A stretch of DNA of 64,000 bases, from the NCBI GenBank assembly GCA_964006375.1, contig OZ023267.1, forward strand, positions 26,038,739 to 26,102,738, in the 5' to 3' direction. This stretch comes from Tillus elongatus (lineage: Eukaryota; Arthropoda; Insecta; Coleoptera; Cleridae). Below, piece by piece: positions 24,061-35,870 of the stretch; position 1 is the first letter of the stretch, and each line of letters opens with the position of its first letter. The notes under the pieces are model-generated. The model was given only the letters and a program-made list of their open reading frames with translations. It did not search any database and was not told the origin of the DNA. A program made the translations under genes and the position numbers.

Positions 24061-24660
24061 CTCTTGTCGTGACATTTTTTTAAAAATAACATTATAACGT
24101 TAACATCAGTTTACTTGTTCCATCTGTTAACTTAGATTCATAAAAACAAGAGAAAACTTGTTATCAACTCAGATTTTCATGGGTACAACACTCGTGAAAA
24201 AGATACTTTTCACCTGAATATATGTCACTATTCTTTTTTAAGAAGTCACTATGTTATGCTGGTTGCTTTTTGTATAACCAGCTGCCTTGTTCTCTGAAGG
24301 ACACAAATTGTACAAAAAAATTTAGAAAGCAAGTGAAGGTTGCTTTAATTACTCATAGTTTTTATAGTTTGAGTGAATTTTGTGAAGCTGCACTGTGAAC
24401 GTATGTTTTTTGTTGTGATGTGAAGCTCGTTAGATTTTAGATTTGGGCACGTACCTTTGATAGGTTCTGATACGTTTTTTATCTTTTTTGTCTTGTAAGT
24501 TTTTTGACTTATCCGATTTACAATAATTGTAAAGGACCAAATAAATATTATTATTATTACTATTATTATTACTTCTAAAAGACACATTTGCTCTTAAAAA
24601 CCTTTTTATGAAAATTCACTATCATATCACGCTTGTTGCATCCAGATTTTTACATTGTTT

Positions 24661-25850
24661 AAAAAATTACTTTTTGCTGCATAAAATTCATTTTCTCATG
24701 TATTCGTCTTTCCAGGAATGATAGGGCTGTTATTATATTATTTGATACGTCACTTGTGAATATTTTACCTACTGTCAAACCAAAGGTCTCTACATTACTG
24801 TTAAATTAAGTTATGAAAATTCGCTACAATAACGTTTTCGCTGCATCCAGACTTTTAATGACCCAAGTAATTTAAGGTGCTTAAGAAGTTTTTTTGTGTC
24901 AAATGCAGCGTAACTCGCAGTTAAAATTTCCAAGTAAAGCAGTATTAGTTAACTAACTGAAAATAACTGAATTCTGCAGACAGATCATTAAGCCCTGAGT
25001 TGCACAAGTTGTAAATTAATTCCTAGCCACTAAAGCCGCTCTTGTAGTTCTAGCTGTACTTTAAGAATATCCAAGTTGGAAATTGTTCAAGGCTTTATCC
25101 ACATTCCACAATGAAACAATAATTGGACAGTGATAGATGACACTAAATTTTCTAAGAAAATTAAGAAACTCCAAGATACTATGTGGATTCGCTTAGCAAC
25201 TTACAGTAGTATGGGGTGTCTGATATCAATCCTACGCGCGAGTTATGTTATCCTTATATATTTTCCATGGTATTCTATTTATGAAAGTTTATGTATTTCA
25301 AGTGCACTGAGAGAACGCGCTTAGCTCGATGTTCCTAGAATATCACATTTTTGTCAACACAAACCAGGCGAGTCGATATATAGAAGAAAAGCTGACCAGC
25401 GATTATTACAGGAACGATTTCTCAAAAATAAGAAGTGGAGGAAGATGGTTTGCCATTATTTTTGTCATTAGAAGTTAGTCTGGTTTTAGTTTTTGTAATG
25501 TTAACATTGTAGTAGTGTAATCATAATTTCATTATATACCAGGCTCAAACAATAGTTTTTTTAGTATGATGAATTTATTTTTTCTACTGATAATATTTGA
25601 AATAAGTTCTAAAACCATAGCACTTTTGAATAGAAAATAAAGAGGTATTACATACAAGGTGTCACAAACACCTACTTCCTCTTTAAAAATTTGGGAGTTA
25701 CAACTGTCTGTCGAAGGGGGTTGGAGTTTTACTACGGAGGATGTCATTTGTTAATCACAAATTGACGCGTTTAGGAATTTTTTCATACACGCGCACAATA
25801 ATAGAGATACTGTTACTCTATTTGGCTCTTTCACTCTGTATATTTCATGT
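24661..25850. other. No gene seen; one stray G terminus
   Basis: A lone G terminus at about 24815-24860 (GAAAATTCGCTACAATAACG) and otherwise AT-rich sequence. Frames at 25130-25324 and 25532-25747 show nothing recognisable. Confidence 0.5.
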
Positions 25851-25900
25851 GCAACGAGAATAGTTGTGAGACCAAAACACGGCATCTGGGTTTATTGTAC

Positions 25901-26161
25901 TCAAGCAGTTTGCCAGTTGCCTCTATTGTAAGATGTCTGAAACAGACGAGTTAGGAAATGAGCAAGTTCTGGTGCGCATTTTTTGAGAATAATTGCTGGG
26001 ATCTCGTCAAGGCCAGAGGCTTTCCTGGTATTAAGAGAAGAGATCATCTTTCGTACCTTTTTAGTTTTGAAAATGATATCCGTCATATTATGCGCGACAT
26101 TAGGGACTGTTGGTGGTTGAACATTTGGAGGTGGGCTGAGAGTAGAATTGCTGGCGAACAA
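25901..26161 (-). pseudogene. LINE RT N-terminal block
   Basis: Contains SSLNTRKASGLDEIPAIILK, the conserved 'K..G.D.IP...LK' opening of non-LTR RTs, and RLFQTSYNRGNWQTA. A stop follows, and no further RT motif is found before 25850. Confidence 0.8.
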
Positions 26162-26901
26162 CGAGGCAAAAAGTTTAGCCTTGCCCAGGGCGGTAGAACA
26201 GTATCATCCTCTGAGACCAGAGGTGTAAACGTGCTCTTGCAGAAATTATTCTCCATAGATTTAGCAAAAGTCCAGAAGGGTTTTCTGCCGCTGGAGCTTA
26301 AGAGGACTTTGTTTTTGATGTGGTTGTTAAATGAGTTTTTTGCCTCGGAAAGAATGCATAGCGTTTTCTTGACTGGGATTGTGTAGAAGCGTTTTGTGAG
26401 CTTTGACCTTTTCAAGTCTGGTCTTGTCACAGGATTTAGAGGACCAGGGCTTTTGAGTGGCTGCAGAGGTTTTCTGCGTACGTGGAATAAATAACTCCAT
26501 GCCAGCTTGGCTAATTTCAGTGACGTTTTGTTAGATATCAGAGGGGCTAGGATGAGAGAAGCAGACAGACGCCCATGGAAATGTGAAGTAATCTCGCATT
26601 TCGTCCCAGTTTGCGGAGTTGTAGTGCCAAACGATACGTGGGTGTGATGACTGTGTGACCTCGGGTTGCATTGCGCAGGAAGCAGTGACAATGCCGTGGT
26701 CTGAGCGACCCAGCGGGACGGTGACTGATATCTTATAGCAGTCAGGATTTGTAGTAAGAAGGAGATCCAAGAGATTTGAGCTGTGTGTTGGGATGCGAGG
26801 AAATACTTACTTTTTGCTGAACCATATTGGCTAAAGAATTGCTGACTGAAAAGGCCTCCGCTGCTCTTCCTTGTGGATCGGTTTTTGAAGATCCTAGCCA
26901 T
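26083..26901 (-). pseudogene. LINE endonuclease-RT linker
   Basis: A 272-codon frame. Its middle and end hold the linker: SEAKNSFNNHIKNKV and KPFWTFAKSMENNFCKSTFT (the 'FW...K.....' block). The first 80 codons are an out-of-frame shadow of the endonuclease, whose true frame here is at 26531-26770. Confidence 0.6.
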
Positions 26902-27167
26902 TCCTTATTATGGACATTTAAATCACCAAGAATAGTGACTTCGGAGGAAGGATGTTCAGAAATCAGATGGTCGGTTCTTTTCAGAAAGGTAGTCAAAGAG
27001 CTGGACAAAGTTGTTGTCAGAAGGTGACCGGTAAATGCAACAGATGAATTTAGTTGCAGCCTGAGAGAGAGTTTTATCCAATGTATGTCTTTTCTTCCAG
27101 CTTCTAAATTGGGGAGTCTGGTGCAGGGTAGATTGCTACGGACGTAAGCGCACACGCCTTCATGCAA
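26531..27167 (-). pseudogene. LINE endonuclease domain, two frames
   Basis: Frame 27167-26742 shows EVTILGDLNVHNKEWLGSS (the GDxN motif with the HN.EWL signature) and GRAAEAFSVSNSLANMVQ. Frame 26770-26531 gives MDLLLTTNPD and LGRSDHGIVTASC (the SDH catalytic block). One frameshift lies near 26750-26770. Confidence 0.85.
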
Positions 27168-27470
27168 TCTAAAGGAAGTAAGGAGCTCATACCCCGAAAA
27201 ATTAAGGTGATTAGTGGCTGTTTTGGCACTGATTTGAATTTTGGTGAGGAAGAGGAGTTGGGGCCTATTAGCCTGGAGGAAATGGTGGACGGAGTTCAGC
27301 TTAGAATTTAGGCCACATATATTCGAGAAGTATATGTTAAATCTTGATGCTGACGCCCCCTGTACACCCCTCTCCCGGAGATCTGAATGGAGGGGTATTT
27401 ACCTCCGGAATATTTTGTACAAGGAGGGGCCATCATCCTTTTCGCTTATAAGGGAAACCGACTCATACAT

Positions 27471-27581
27471 CAGAACCGGAAACGTCCGTTGGGACTTCAC
27501 TTGATGTAAGGGGTGGTACCTCCTCGGGCGTGAAAAAATCTTTTACTGTTACGTAAACAAAAAGTCCACTACCACCTACCA
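27471..27581 (-). repeat. LINE 5'-end block shared with 12691-12794
   Basis: The same sequence as the 12.7-kb block with a 7-10 base insertion (TTGATGTAAG). Its position just upstream of the endonuclease of the minus-strand LINE suggests it is 5' UTR or promoter. Confidence 0.75.
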
Positions 27582-27599
27582 CATTGCAAGTATACCACA

Positions 27600-28135
27600 C
27601 CAGTCAACTATTAAAGAGCTGGCCAGCTCTAGAACTTGCTAATACAAAGTTTCTACGATTACAAATAATAGGATATAAATAAACTTAAATAAAGCTACTA
27701 TATCGGATTATCTATTTTATTATCTTATATAATAAAATCTATTTACATGATAAAGTAAAAAAAGGTGACTAGAAAAAAATTGTGCACATGTGTGAGTAAA
27801 ATTTTTGAATGATGACATCATTTCCTTACAGTTTTTTTACACAGAACTATACGCATTCTGAGTGCAAAGGGTGAAGATAATTTCCAGCTACACAACCTGT
27901 TGTACCTCTTCCAAGTTTCACACAATTACCTGCTACTCTTTTGACAACCTGAAATTAAAGCATACGTGTTAATTAGTATTACACAATTATTAACCAATTA
28001 TAGCTTTGCCATATTACAACCTGGTTCAATAGGCAGCAAAGAATACGTCACAAATTATGTAGTCAAAATATTAATATGTAAATACAAACAATCATAAAAT
28101 ATAAAATTAATTTCATTTCAGTGAGGCATATTAAA
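27600..28135. other. No gene seen
   Basis: AT-rich, without a supported feature. Confidence 0.5.
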
Positions 28136-28136
28136 G

Positions 28137-29110
28137 AAAAAGTTCGGGACGCAGCAAGTGCGTTATGGCAGTGAATTTTCATTAAAATGTTTTTAATAGC
28201 AAATATGATTTTTTAAGAAAGCCGGCATCAAATTTGGTTACCAGTATAACCTATATAGTAGTAACAATTTGCCATGTTTCATCAAAAGAACTTTATTGTT
28301 TGAGATTAACAAAAATTTCCGCAAGTAAACTTAAACTGTTCCCGAAAACACTGGTTTCTGGGTCTACCTTATAGGTTAATAGCAAAATGAGCTATTCAAA
28401 TTTGAAGCATTTAATAAAAAAATCGCTACCATAACCCACTTACTGCGTCAAGAATGTCTTTTCTTACAAATATGTATTATATTTCGATGGAAAATGCAAA
28501 AATGCAATAACATCAGGCGTGTTCGATTAAAAAAAAAGAAAATTTGAATTACCAACGACATATTGGCCAGCCTGTAATTGTAGAAATATTTTTTAAGATG
28601 TAGCTCAGGACACCATATAATTAATGTATACAATTTTTTTCCTATCTTGGATAACAACGAATATATTGAGCTTTAAAAATTTTTTACGAAAATTCGACAA
28701 AAATGAGATACCATTAACCGATAAACTCTATAGCGAACACTACTGCCACATCAGAGAAAGGGTTTATTTGAAATGAATTTTGTGGGAACATTTTAGTAAG
28801 ATGAAGGACAATGACGATTGTAACTAAGACTTCAGGGTTTGTTAAACATTCCTCTCGAGACATTTTCCTTCCAGAGCTCATATTAGTTTCAGGTTTGTAA
28901 GATATTCTTTTTGCGACGCTTTCTTTACATAACCCGTATTAGTTTCAGTTTCTTTGCCTTAATGTTGCCAATTTTGACGTTCTAAATCGCGACTTTGGCG
29001 TTTTGAGAAAAACCCCAATTTTTTTTCTTTAAATGCCTATAACTTTTTTGTCTTTTAACTTACACAGCTAAATTTTGGTATGTAATTTGCTTTTAATTTA
29101 CTTTTAATGA
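28137..29110 (-). mobile_element. Modular repeat G-F-D-C-B (minus)
   Basis: A G element at 28140-28455 with both termini (GGGACGCAGCAAGTGCGTTA left, ACCCACTTACTGCGTC right). F reversed (CCAGCCTGTAATTG), D reversed (AGAAAGGGTTTATTTGAAAT), C reversed (GCCAATTTTGACGTTCTAAA) and the inner part of B follow. Module E appears to be lost between F and D. Confidence 0.8.
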
Positions 29111-29313
29111 TATAGATGCGTGTACCAAACTCAAAAAATACTCAACTGATTAGAGCAATACTTGGCACATATTTTCATTGTATTAAAACCGCGGACGAGT
29201 TCGTATATAGGTTATAACGGACATTTATCCCCCAAAAAATATACAAAAAGAATTTTGACAGCGCTATATTTTTGGAAGTAAACTGGTATGAGACTCTACA
29301 TGTAAGTAGAAAT

Positions 29314-29419
<106 letters not shown>

Positions 29420-29904
29420 TATGTCGTGAATTTTGAGTAATTTGGATCACATTTCGTGTTTTTCTAATAAAAAAATAAAATCTGAATGTTTTATAACTTT
29501 TAAGATAAGGTTAAATCACTATAAGATATTCTTATGAATATTCACTACCATAACGCACTTGCTGCGTCCCGAACTTTCTAAATTCTTTCTAGTATTTATG
29601 TGATGGATTGTTGAGGGAAAAAATAGTTAATGTACCCTGATACATATTCGTTTTACAAAGCAACGTCGGAATTCACACGCATCAAAAGCGTATGCATTAG
29701 GTGCACTCGGCTAATAGCATACAGCTGGGAAATAATATCCAATATTTTACCGAGAACCTGCATATGTATAATATGCACTTCAACTTTTTATTAGAGCTAA
29801 TGAATTTATTTTTCTGATGTGCGATGAACAGGTTTTTTCATGTGTTGATAATAAAGCTTTACATTCTACCTCCATTATTTCAGTTTTTTAGCGCATTTTC
29901 CCTA

Positions 29905-30010
29905 TAGAAAGTGATAATCACACTTGGAGAACCCAAATCATTACAACACATTTAAAAAAACCTGAGGATCGCTTCATCAACCAAGTTAGCGTCATCAGAT
30001 GATGAATCGT
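29905..30010 (-). repeat. Hairpin repeat H2, single arm
   Basis: On the minus strand, CTGATGA (29992-29998), GCTAACTTGGTTGATG, then GAAGC where GAAAC is expected. It shares CACTTGGAGAACCCAAATCA with the copies near 53.0 and 53.6 kb. The catalytic-like box is mutated. Confidence 0.75.
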
Positions 30011-30290
30011 TATTCTTATTATTAAGGAAGTAAATGTTTAAAACTAGGATTAGATATCCTATTATTAAAAATAAATATTATTTTGTTAAATTAGTATTAG
30101 TTATGTTTTTGAAAATAAAAAAATTTGGCGGCATTTTAGTCTTTTTAGAGGAACGTGCTCTATAATCAATAATCCGCGATGTAGAAAACTTATGTTAATA
30201 ATTTATACATCGTTGTAGAATGAATGTTTTATAAGAATTAATATTTTTTAAAAATTCAAGAAAAAATTCGGAACAAGGTGTAGTCTATAA
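30011..30290. other. No gene seen
   Basis: AT-rich spacer. Confidence 0.5.
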
Positions 30291-30296
30291 AAAATT

Positions 30297-30765
30297 TGGA
30301 CGCCGCAAGTGCTTTATAGTAGTGAATTTTCATAAAAATGTATTTAGTAGCAAATGTGTGTTTTTTTTTGAGAAATCAGGCATAAAATATGGTTACCAGT
30401 CTAACCCATATGGTAGAAACAATGTGCCAGGTTTCATCAATATAACTTTATTATTTAATTAAAAGCCTGGACGCAGCAAGTGCATTATGATAGTGATTTT
30501 GTTATAAAAATGCTTTGAATATCAAATATGTCTTTTTATCAGTCATCAATTTGGTCACCGGTATAACCTACATAATAGAAATAATGTGCCATATTTTATC
30601 AAAATAACTTATTGTTTGAAAACGTACAAAAATTTTCCGACAATAAACTTTAAACGCTGGTTTCCTAGCCAACAAACCTAACGTTGATATCAAATTGAGT
30701 TATTGAAATTTGAAGCATTTAATGAAAATTTGCTCCCAAAACGCACTTACTGCGTCTTGATTTTT
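30297..30765 (-). mobile_element. Two nested or tandem G elements
   Basis: A truncated copy (30297-30460, left terminus GGACGCCGCAAGTGC) is followed directly by a whole copy at 30470-30765 (left GGACGCAGCAAGTGCATTAT, right AACGCACTTACTGCGTC). Both are in the same orientation. Confidence 0.75.
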
Positions 30766-31097
30766 TTTCTTACAAACATATTTCAATAAAAAATGCAATA
30801 AAATGAGGCTGTCCGAAAAAAAATTTAGGGATCACAACGACTTATGGGCCAGCCGGTGATTGTCAAAATACATGGCCTCCCAGAAGTCCCGATCTTACCT
30901 TAATGGACTTTTATTTATGGGGCTATCTCAAACAGAAAGTCTACGAGGCTCCATTAAACAACGATCTTGATTTGTTGAAACTGATGTTGAGAGAGGCAAT
31001 TGACGGTATTCCAAATCCACATATTCAAAATGCCTACAAAGCATTTACTAAACGGGCTGAGTTATGTGTATCGGTTGGTGGCAGCACATTTGAATAA
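30766..31097 (+). pseudogene. Mariner transposase C-terminus fused to F-like sequence
   Basis: From about 30873: WPPRSPDLTLMDFYLWGYLK (the third catalytic aspartate block), then a helical tail ending at 31097 in SVGGSTFE. The preceding 100 bases match module F (GACTTATGGGCCAGCCGGTG). That suggests F is an internally deleted mariner-derived sequence that keeps ACAGGGTG at its other end. The N-terminal two thirds of the transposase are absent. Confidence 0.8.
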
Positions 31098-31099
31098 TG

Positions 31100-31903
31100 T
31101 CTTTATTTTTCGTTGTTCGTTTTGATTTTTGTTAGCAATAAGCGTTTTGTATTTTACTAATAAATTATTATTTAACATTGCCTGGTTACTTACTTTGCGC
31201 ACCTGCGTTCAGAAAACCACAGGTAAAAAGCTCCATGTTGTTAGGGAAAAAATGTTAATAATTTATTTATCTGTCAAAAAGAGAAGCTTCAAAATTTAAG
31301 TGAAAAGAAAATTTAAAATTACACTGTGTTTTCGTTAACAAAATAGTATGGAAATTGCTTAACAAGAAAGGAGATACAGTTTAACAAAACTGGAAGTGTT
31401 AGCCACTGACGGAACTATACTGGGAAGGAGTGAGAATAAATTACAATTATACTGTCAAATCTGACAGTTTTTAAACACGACTTTGGATGAAAATATTATT
31501 TTAGATACTAAGCTTTAAAATTGTACATTTAATACAGCTACAAGCCTAAGCTTATTTGTATTGTACATTGTAAAATTTATGTCAGAAACAAATAAGTAAA
31601 TAAATAAATTTACTTGAAAATTCAAAGTAAGGTGATTTTGCTGAAAATTGAGAGACTGTCAGAAGTTTTAATTCTAAATAAGTTTTGTTAATAACTTTTT
31701 GCGGTATCTTTATAAACGAAGGTAGTTTACTCTTAACACATTTAATTAAATCAGTTCTAAACCACCCTGTATATTAATTGATTTTGTTCATTTCCTCAAC
31801 ATCTTAGTTTAAGACAAAGCAGGAGCGATTCCAAGAATATCATAATCTAAATCAAAAATCTGTTGTCACTTATACCTTACCCACACTCAATCCCTGGGAC
31901 ACA

Positions 31904-31905
<2 letters not shown>
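31100..31905. other. No gene seen
   Basis: Probably includes the 3' flank of the mariner piece; ACCACCCTGTATATTAAT near 31760 resembles a mariner end. Nothing else is supported. Confidence 0.45.

Positions 31906-31968
<63 letters not shown>
31906..31968. repeat. (TA)n microsatellite 11
   Basis: TA tract after GGGACACACTG; no modular flank. Confidence 0.97.
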
Positions 31969-31973
<5 letters not shown>

Positions 31974-32401
31974 GATTGAACAATATATAATGTTTTACAA
32001 AACAGGTTACAACATTCATTGAGAGTCTGATTGTTTAATAACATCACCTGAGTCAAAGACTCAAAGAGAAAATATAAAGCAATCCAAATAAAACACCAAA
32101 AATAAATAAATATATATTTATAAACATTTAAAAATTGGAACTGACCCTAAATAAGGACTCTAATGGCCCTGGTTCCTACACATTTGAAAAAAAAATCACG
32201 ATAGGTGCTCTCAAAATTTTTCTACAAAAATTCGCTAAATCAAGAATAAAAACTGTTATCTTGGATCCATGTCGCCAACAATATTACACGATTGGTTTAA
32301 TATTTATTATATATTAATATTTTCAAATAATTTATTTGTTTATAAAATGACTCCCCACACCAATTTACCTTATATTTTATACTACTAAGAGTATTCCTTA
32401 C

Positions 32402-32572
32402 CTGATACTCGATATGGCAAAGTTTTCCATCAATAGGTACACCGTCACTGGCAGAGAATCTCTGTAAACTACTCATCTTGGCTGAAGGCACTTCTTCTTC
32501 GACAATTATCTCACGACCGATTGCCATACTAGCTAGAACAAACAGAATCAGTGTGGTATAAACTTCTGCCAT
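32402..32572 (-). CDS. Possible first coding exon of a small secreted protein
   Basis: Starting at the ATG at 32572 (a second ATG lies five codons upstream), the frame opens MAEVYTTLILFVLASMAIG. This is a good signal peptide with a short polar start, a hydrophobic core and small residues before a likely cleavage site. An acidic stretch (EIIVEEEVPS) and one cysteine follow. The exon would end at CAG|GTAAGG (32402/32401), a near-consensus splice donor. I do not recognise the family and found no second exon in the window. It could be a chance frame, but the combined signal peptide and donor make it the best host-gene candidate here. Confidence 0.4.
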
Positions 32573-32599
32573 TAGATCAAAGAACACTAAGAATGGAGT

Positions 32600-33250
32600 G
32601 TGCTCGATCGATTTTACTGCTATTTATCTCTTAGAAGAAACCTTTGAAATTCCGTCTAGTTTTATAATTAATACGTTTGTTTTATTTGTAGAAACCTTTC
32701 AAATACTGTACATTTAAAATGTATACAGGGTTCGTCATCAAAAGTGGCAAACTACAGTTGTAGTCGCTGACAAACGGGACGCTGTTCAATAAAAGTATAA
32801 TATTTAACTTAACAAGTGTTATTTTAAATTCGACCTCTGGTCGGCTTTGAAAATTCCGATTAACAAAACTGTAAAAACTGTGGATCTTAATTTGATTCGC
32901 AATAACGTAAATATCCAAAATACGATACTAGATCGTCAAAAAAATTATATATTTAGTCGACTGCCATTATCAGTGATGTTAAAAAAGGTTTACCTATACA
33001 AGAATACTAATATGTCCTTTATAAAAGGACTAAAATTCTCCTAGTAAACGTCCTTGAAATGCTTTAGAAAAGATTTAAAGACTTTTGCTGGCTTGATAAA
33101 TGCATGTATTTTCTATGCAACTGATTTCATCCTTTACAGCATCATCAGGCTCAGCCGTTTACATAAAAGACAATCCAGAGAAAATGTCTATGCATATATA
33201 TTGAGTATAGAATAGTTTCACTAACTAAAGGCAACAGCAATGAATTTGGT
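32600..33250. other. No gene seen
   Basis: If the exon at 32402-32572 is real, its promoter would be here. I see no convincing core promoter. Short frames on both strands are unremarkable. Confidence 0.45.
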
Positions 33251-33254
33251 ATTT

Positions 33255-33420
33255 TACTAAATTTTCGTAGAAAAAGTTCAATGATGAGAAGATCGCGACG
33301 TTTGAATTTTGAAAATTTTCTTCAAATAAGCGCGAACTAGGCTACCTAGAACATATATCCGGGGCCAGCTTCAATTTTTATATGTTTATATTTAGTATAT
33401 ATGTTTATATTCTACTAGTA
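33255..33420 (+). mobile_element. Modular repeat, E module only
   Basis: AGATCGCGACGTTTGAATTT, TTCAAATAAGCGCGAACTAG and ATATCCGGGGCCAGCTTCAA, ending in TTTATATGTTTATATTTAGT with no expanded TA tract. Confidence 0.8.
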
Positions 33421-34010
33421 TACTAAAACTTTGTTGATACGTCAAAATTTATAAAAAAGTTTGAGGGTTGGTTTTAGGAAAAAATATGTACGCCATTCTT
33501 CAAGACTGTTACCTGCCAAATTTCATCAATAAGTAACCATTATGACGAACTATGAAAGTCAGTAACAACATCTCAAAAGTCGAAGAAAAGAGTTTATAAA
33601 TGCCGTGACATATGAAAATGGTTTTAGTAGGCCCTGATCGAATGGCATAAGAAACAATTTTTACAGCATCTATAGACTTCCTTATTTTCTATCTTTTGAC
33701 ATATCCTTAGAAAAATCGCCTCATAAATACAAAATTTACAGGAGTATATTCTTCTTTTGTGGTAAAATTCGGTACCTATATATCTTGAGGGAGTCTGAGT
33801 ACAGTGGTGTACTTATTTTATTCCTCGAAGAAGCCCTAACCCCTTTTGCCATTTTTTGACATAGAAAAAGCTGCATTAGTAGGCCTTGGTCAGGTCATAG
33901 AGAACAATTTTCACAGCATTTATAGAGTTTTTCATCTTATATCTTTTGATCTTTTCTTCGTCAAAATTAAATTGTAAATACAAAAATTACAAGGGTGTTT
34001 CCATCTTAAT
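33421..34010. other. No gene seen
   Basis: Contains two related 100-bp stretches (GTAGGCCYTGRTCRRRTSAT near 33630 and 33880), a low-copy local repeat. No coding frame. Confidence 0.45.
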
Positions 34011-34014
34011 ATAA

Positions 34015-34480
34015 TCACACCGATAACTCCAAAAATAAAGGGCCGATTTTGATTAAATTTGGTAATTTCGTTCCTCTTGCAAGTGGCTTTTTTCGTTAGC
34101 CAGACAACTTTTTCTGGGAAAATTTTGGGTTTTCTTTTGGACAATTTGTGTATCTCCGGAAATAATAAAAATATGGTAACCAAATTTGGTACGTAGGTTT
34201 ATATAATGAAAAGTATACTACGTACTAAAATTTATATTTCTAAGTTAAAAGAAAACAAGTTATAGACATTTAAAGAAAATAATTTTGGGTGCCACTGATG
34301 ACCAAAGGAACGCACAAAAACAAAATTTTATGTGGATAACATAATGTTATGTATATTATAGACAAAGACTAAGCTTTTTGCCTCGAAAACGTCAAGAAGT
34401 ACAAAAAAAAATTACTTAAAATATTTTATAAGTTTTTCCTTAAAACGTCAAAATCGCAATTGGCAACACTGGCAATTGGT
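34015..34480 (+). mobile_element. Modular repeat B-C
   Basis: CACACCGATAACTCCAAAAA opens B; AACGTCAAAATCGCAATTGG marks C. It includes the GGGTGCCACTGATGACC insert that is also present at 20.7 kb. Confidence 0.75.
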
Positions 34481-34665
34481 AAATAATCTAAAAGAAATAC
34501 GGATTATGTAATGAAAATGTGGCAAACGGAAATTCACTAAAACGTGATTCTTTTGTTTAACCGCGTCCAGAACTTGACGTGTCGGCTTTGGTCGTATCAC
34601 CCCAAATATACTGAGAGGCACCTGATATATCTACACTACCATCGCCGTTGTGGTAAAGATTTTTA

Positions 34666-35260
<595 letters not shown>

Positions 35261-35670
35261 AAATATAAATTCAGATATGGGTCCAGCCAATTCTACAATT
35301 TTTGAAAACCGTTGATGGTTGCTTTCAACACCAACATAACAACCGGCTAGGCGTAGTTACTGACACAACTATCCTTGGGTTGCGTCACCAGGTATCACAT
35401 CATCCCATATTGCATCATCTGGTACTGATTGATCATCCGGTAGTTCAACATCCGGCATTACGTTATTCGTAGTTTAGGCACTTTGGGTATATAAATATGA
35501 TAATTTTGCTTATATAGTAAATTTAGCGACAGCTACTGACAAGGACAATTTCCTTGTCTAAAGACGTATCTGGCACATAATTGTCGTTATAATTTTTGTG
35601 GTTTTTGTTGGATATCTGGTTTTTATTTCCATTTTTATTGGGTTTAAATCTCGATCACACAAAATGCGCT
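35261..35670. other. No gene seen
   Basis: Slightly GC-richer than average. No supported gene. Confidence 0.5.
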
Positions 35671-35798
35671 TACGTTTGTTAGTGAATTTTCTTTAGAAAA
35701 ATTCACTAATGAGGTGATCCCGAATTTAAATTTTGAAAAAAAGTCTTCAAATGGGCGCTAACTAGGCACCCTAGAGCACATATTTAAGGTCAGTTACA

Positions 35799-35867
<69 letters not shown>

Positions 35868-35870
<3 letters not shown>

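Larger units (their letters stand above)
22150..24572 (+). mobile_element. CR1/jockey-like LINE, decayed, (ATT)n tail
   Basis: Holds the end of the endonuclease-RT linker, the RT and the post-RT region in several frames. It ends in AATAAATATTATTATTATTA at 24541-24572, which is a typical short-repeat LINE tail. It is 5' truncated, lacking the endonuclease. Confidence 0.85.
22060..24660 (+). mobile_element. G element interrupted by a LINE
   Basis: G interior sequence (GGTACATTGTTTCTGCTATA, GGTAACCAAATTTGATGCCG) ends near 22150. It resumes at about 24575 with AAAGACACATTTGCTCTTAA and the G terminus at 24610-24650. The LINE at 22150-24572 therefore landed inside a G element. Confidence 0.7.
25850..27581 (-). 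mobile_element. Third LINE: endonuclease and start of RT, decayed
   Basis: Minus strand. It runs from the shared 5' block at 27471-27581, through endonuclease pieces (about 27170-26530) and the linker (26500-26083), to the first RT block (26161-25901). The RT body is missing, so it is 3' truncated or rearranged near 25850. It is GC-richer than its surroundings. Confidence 0.8.
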
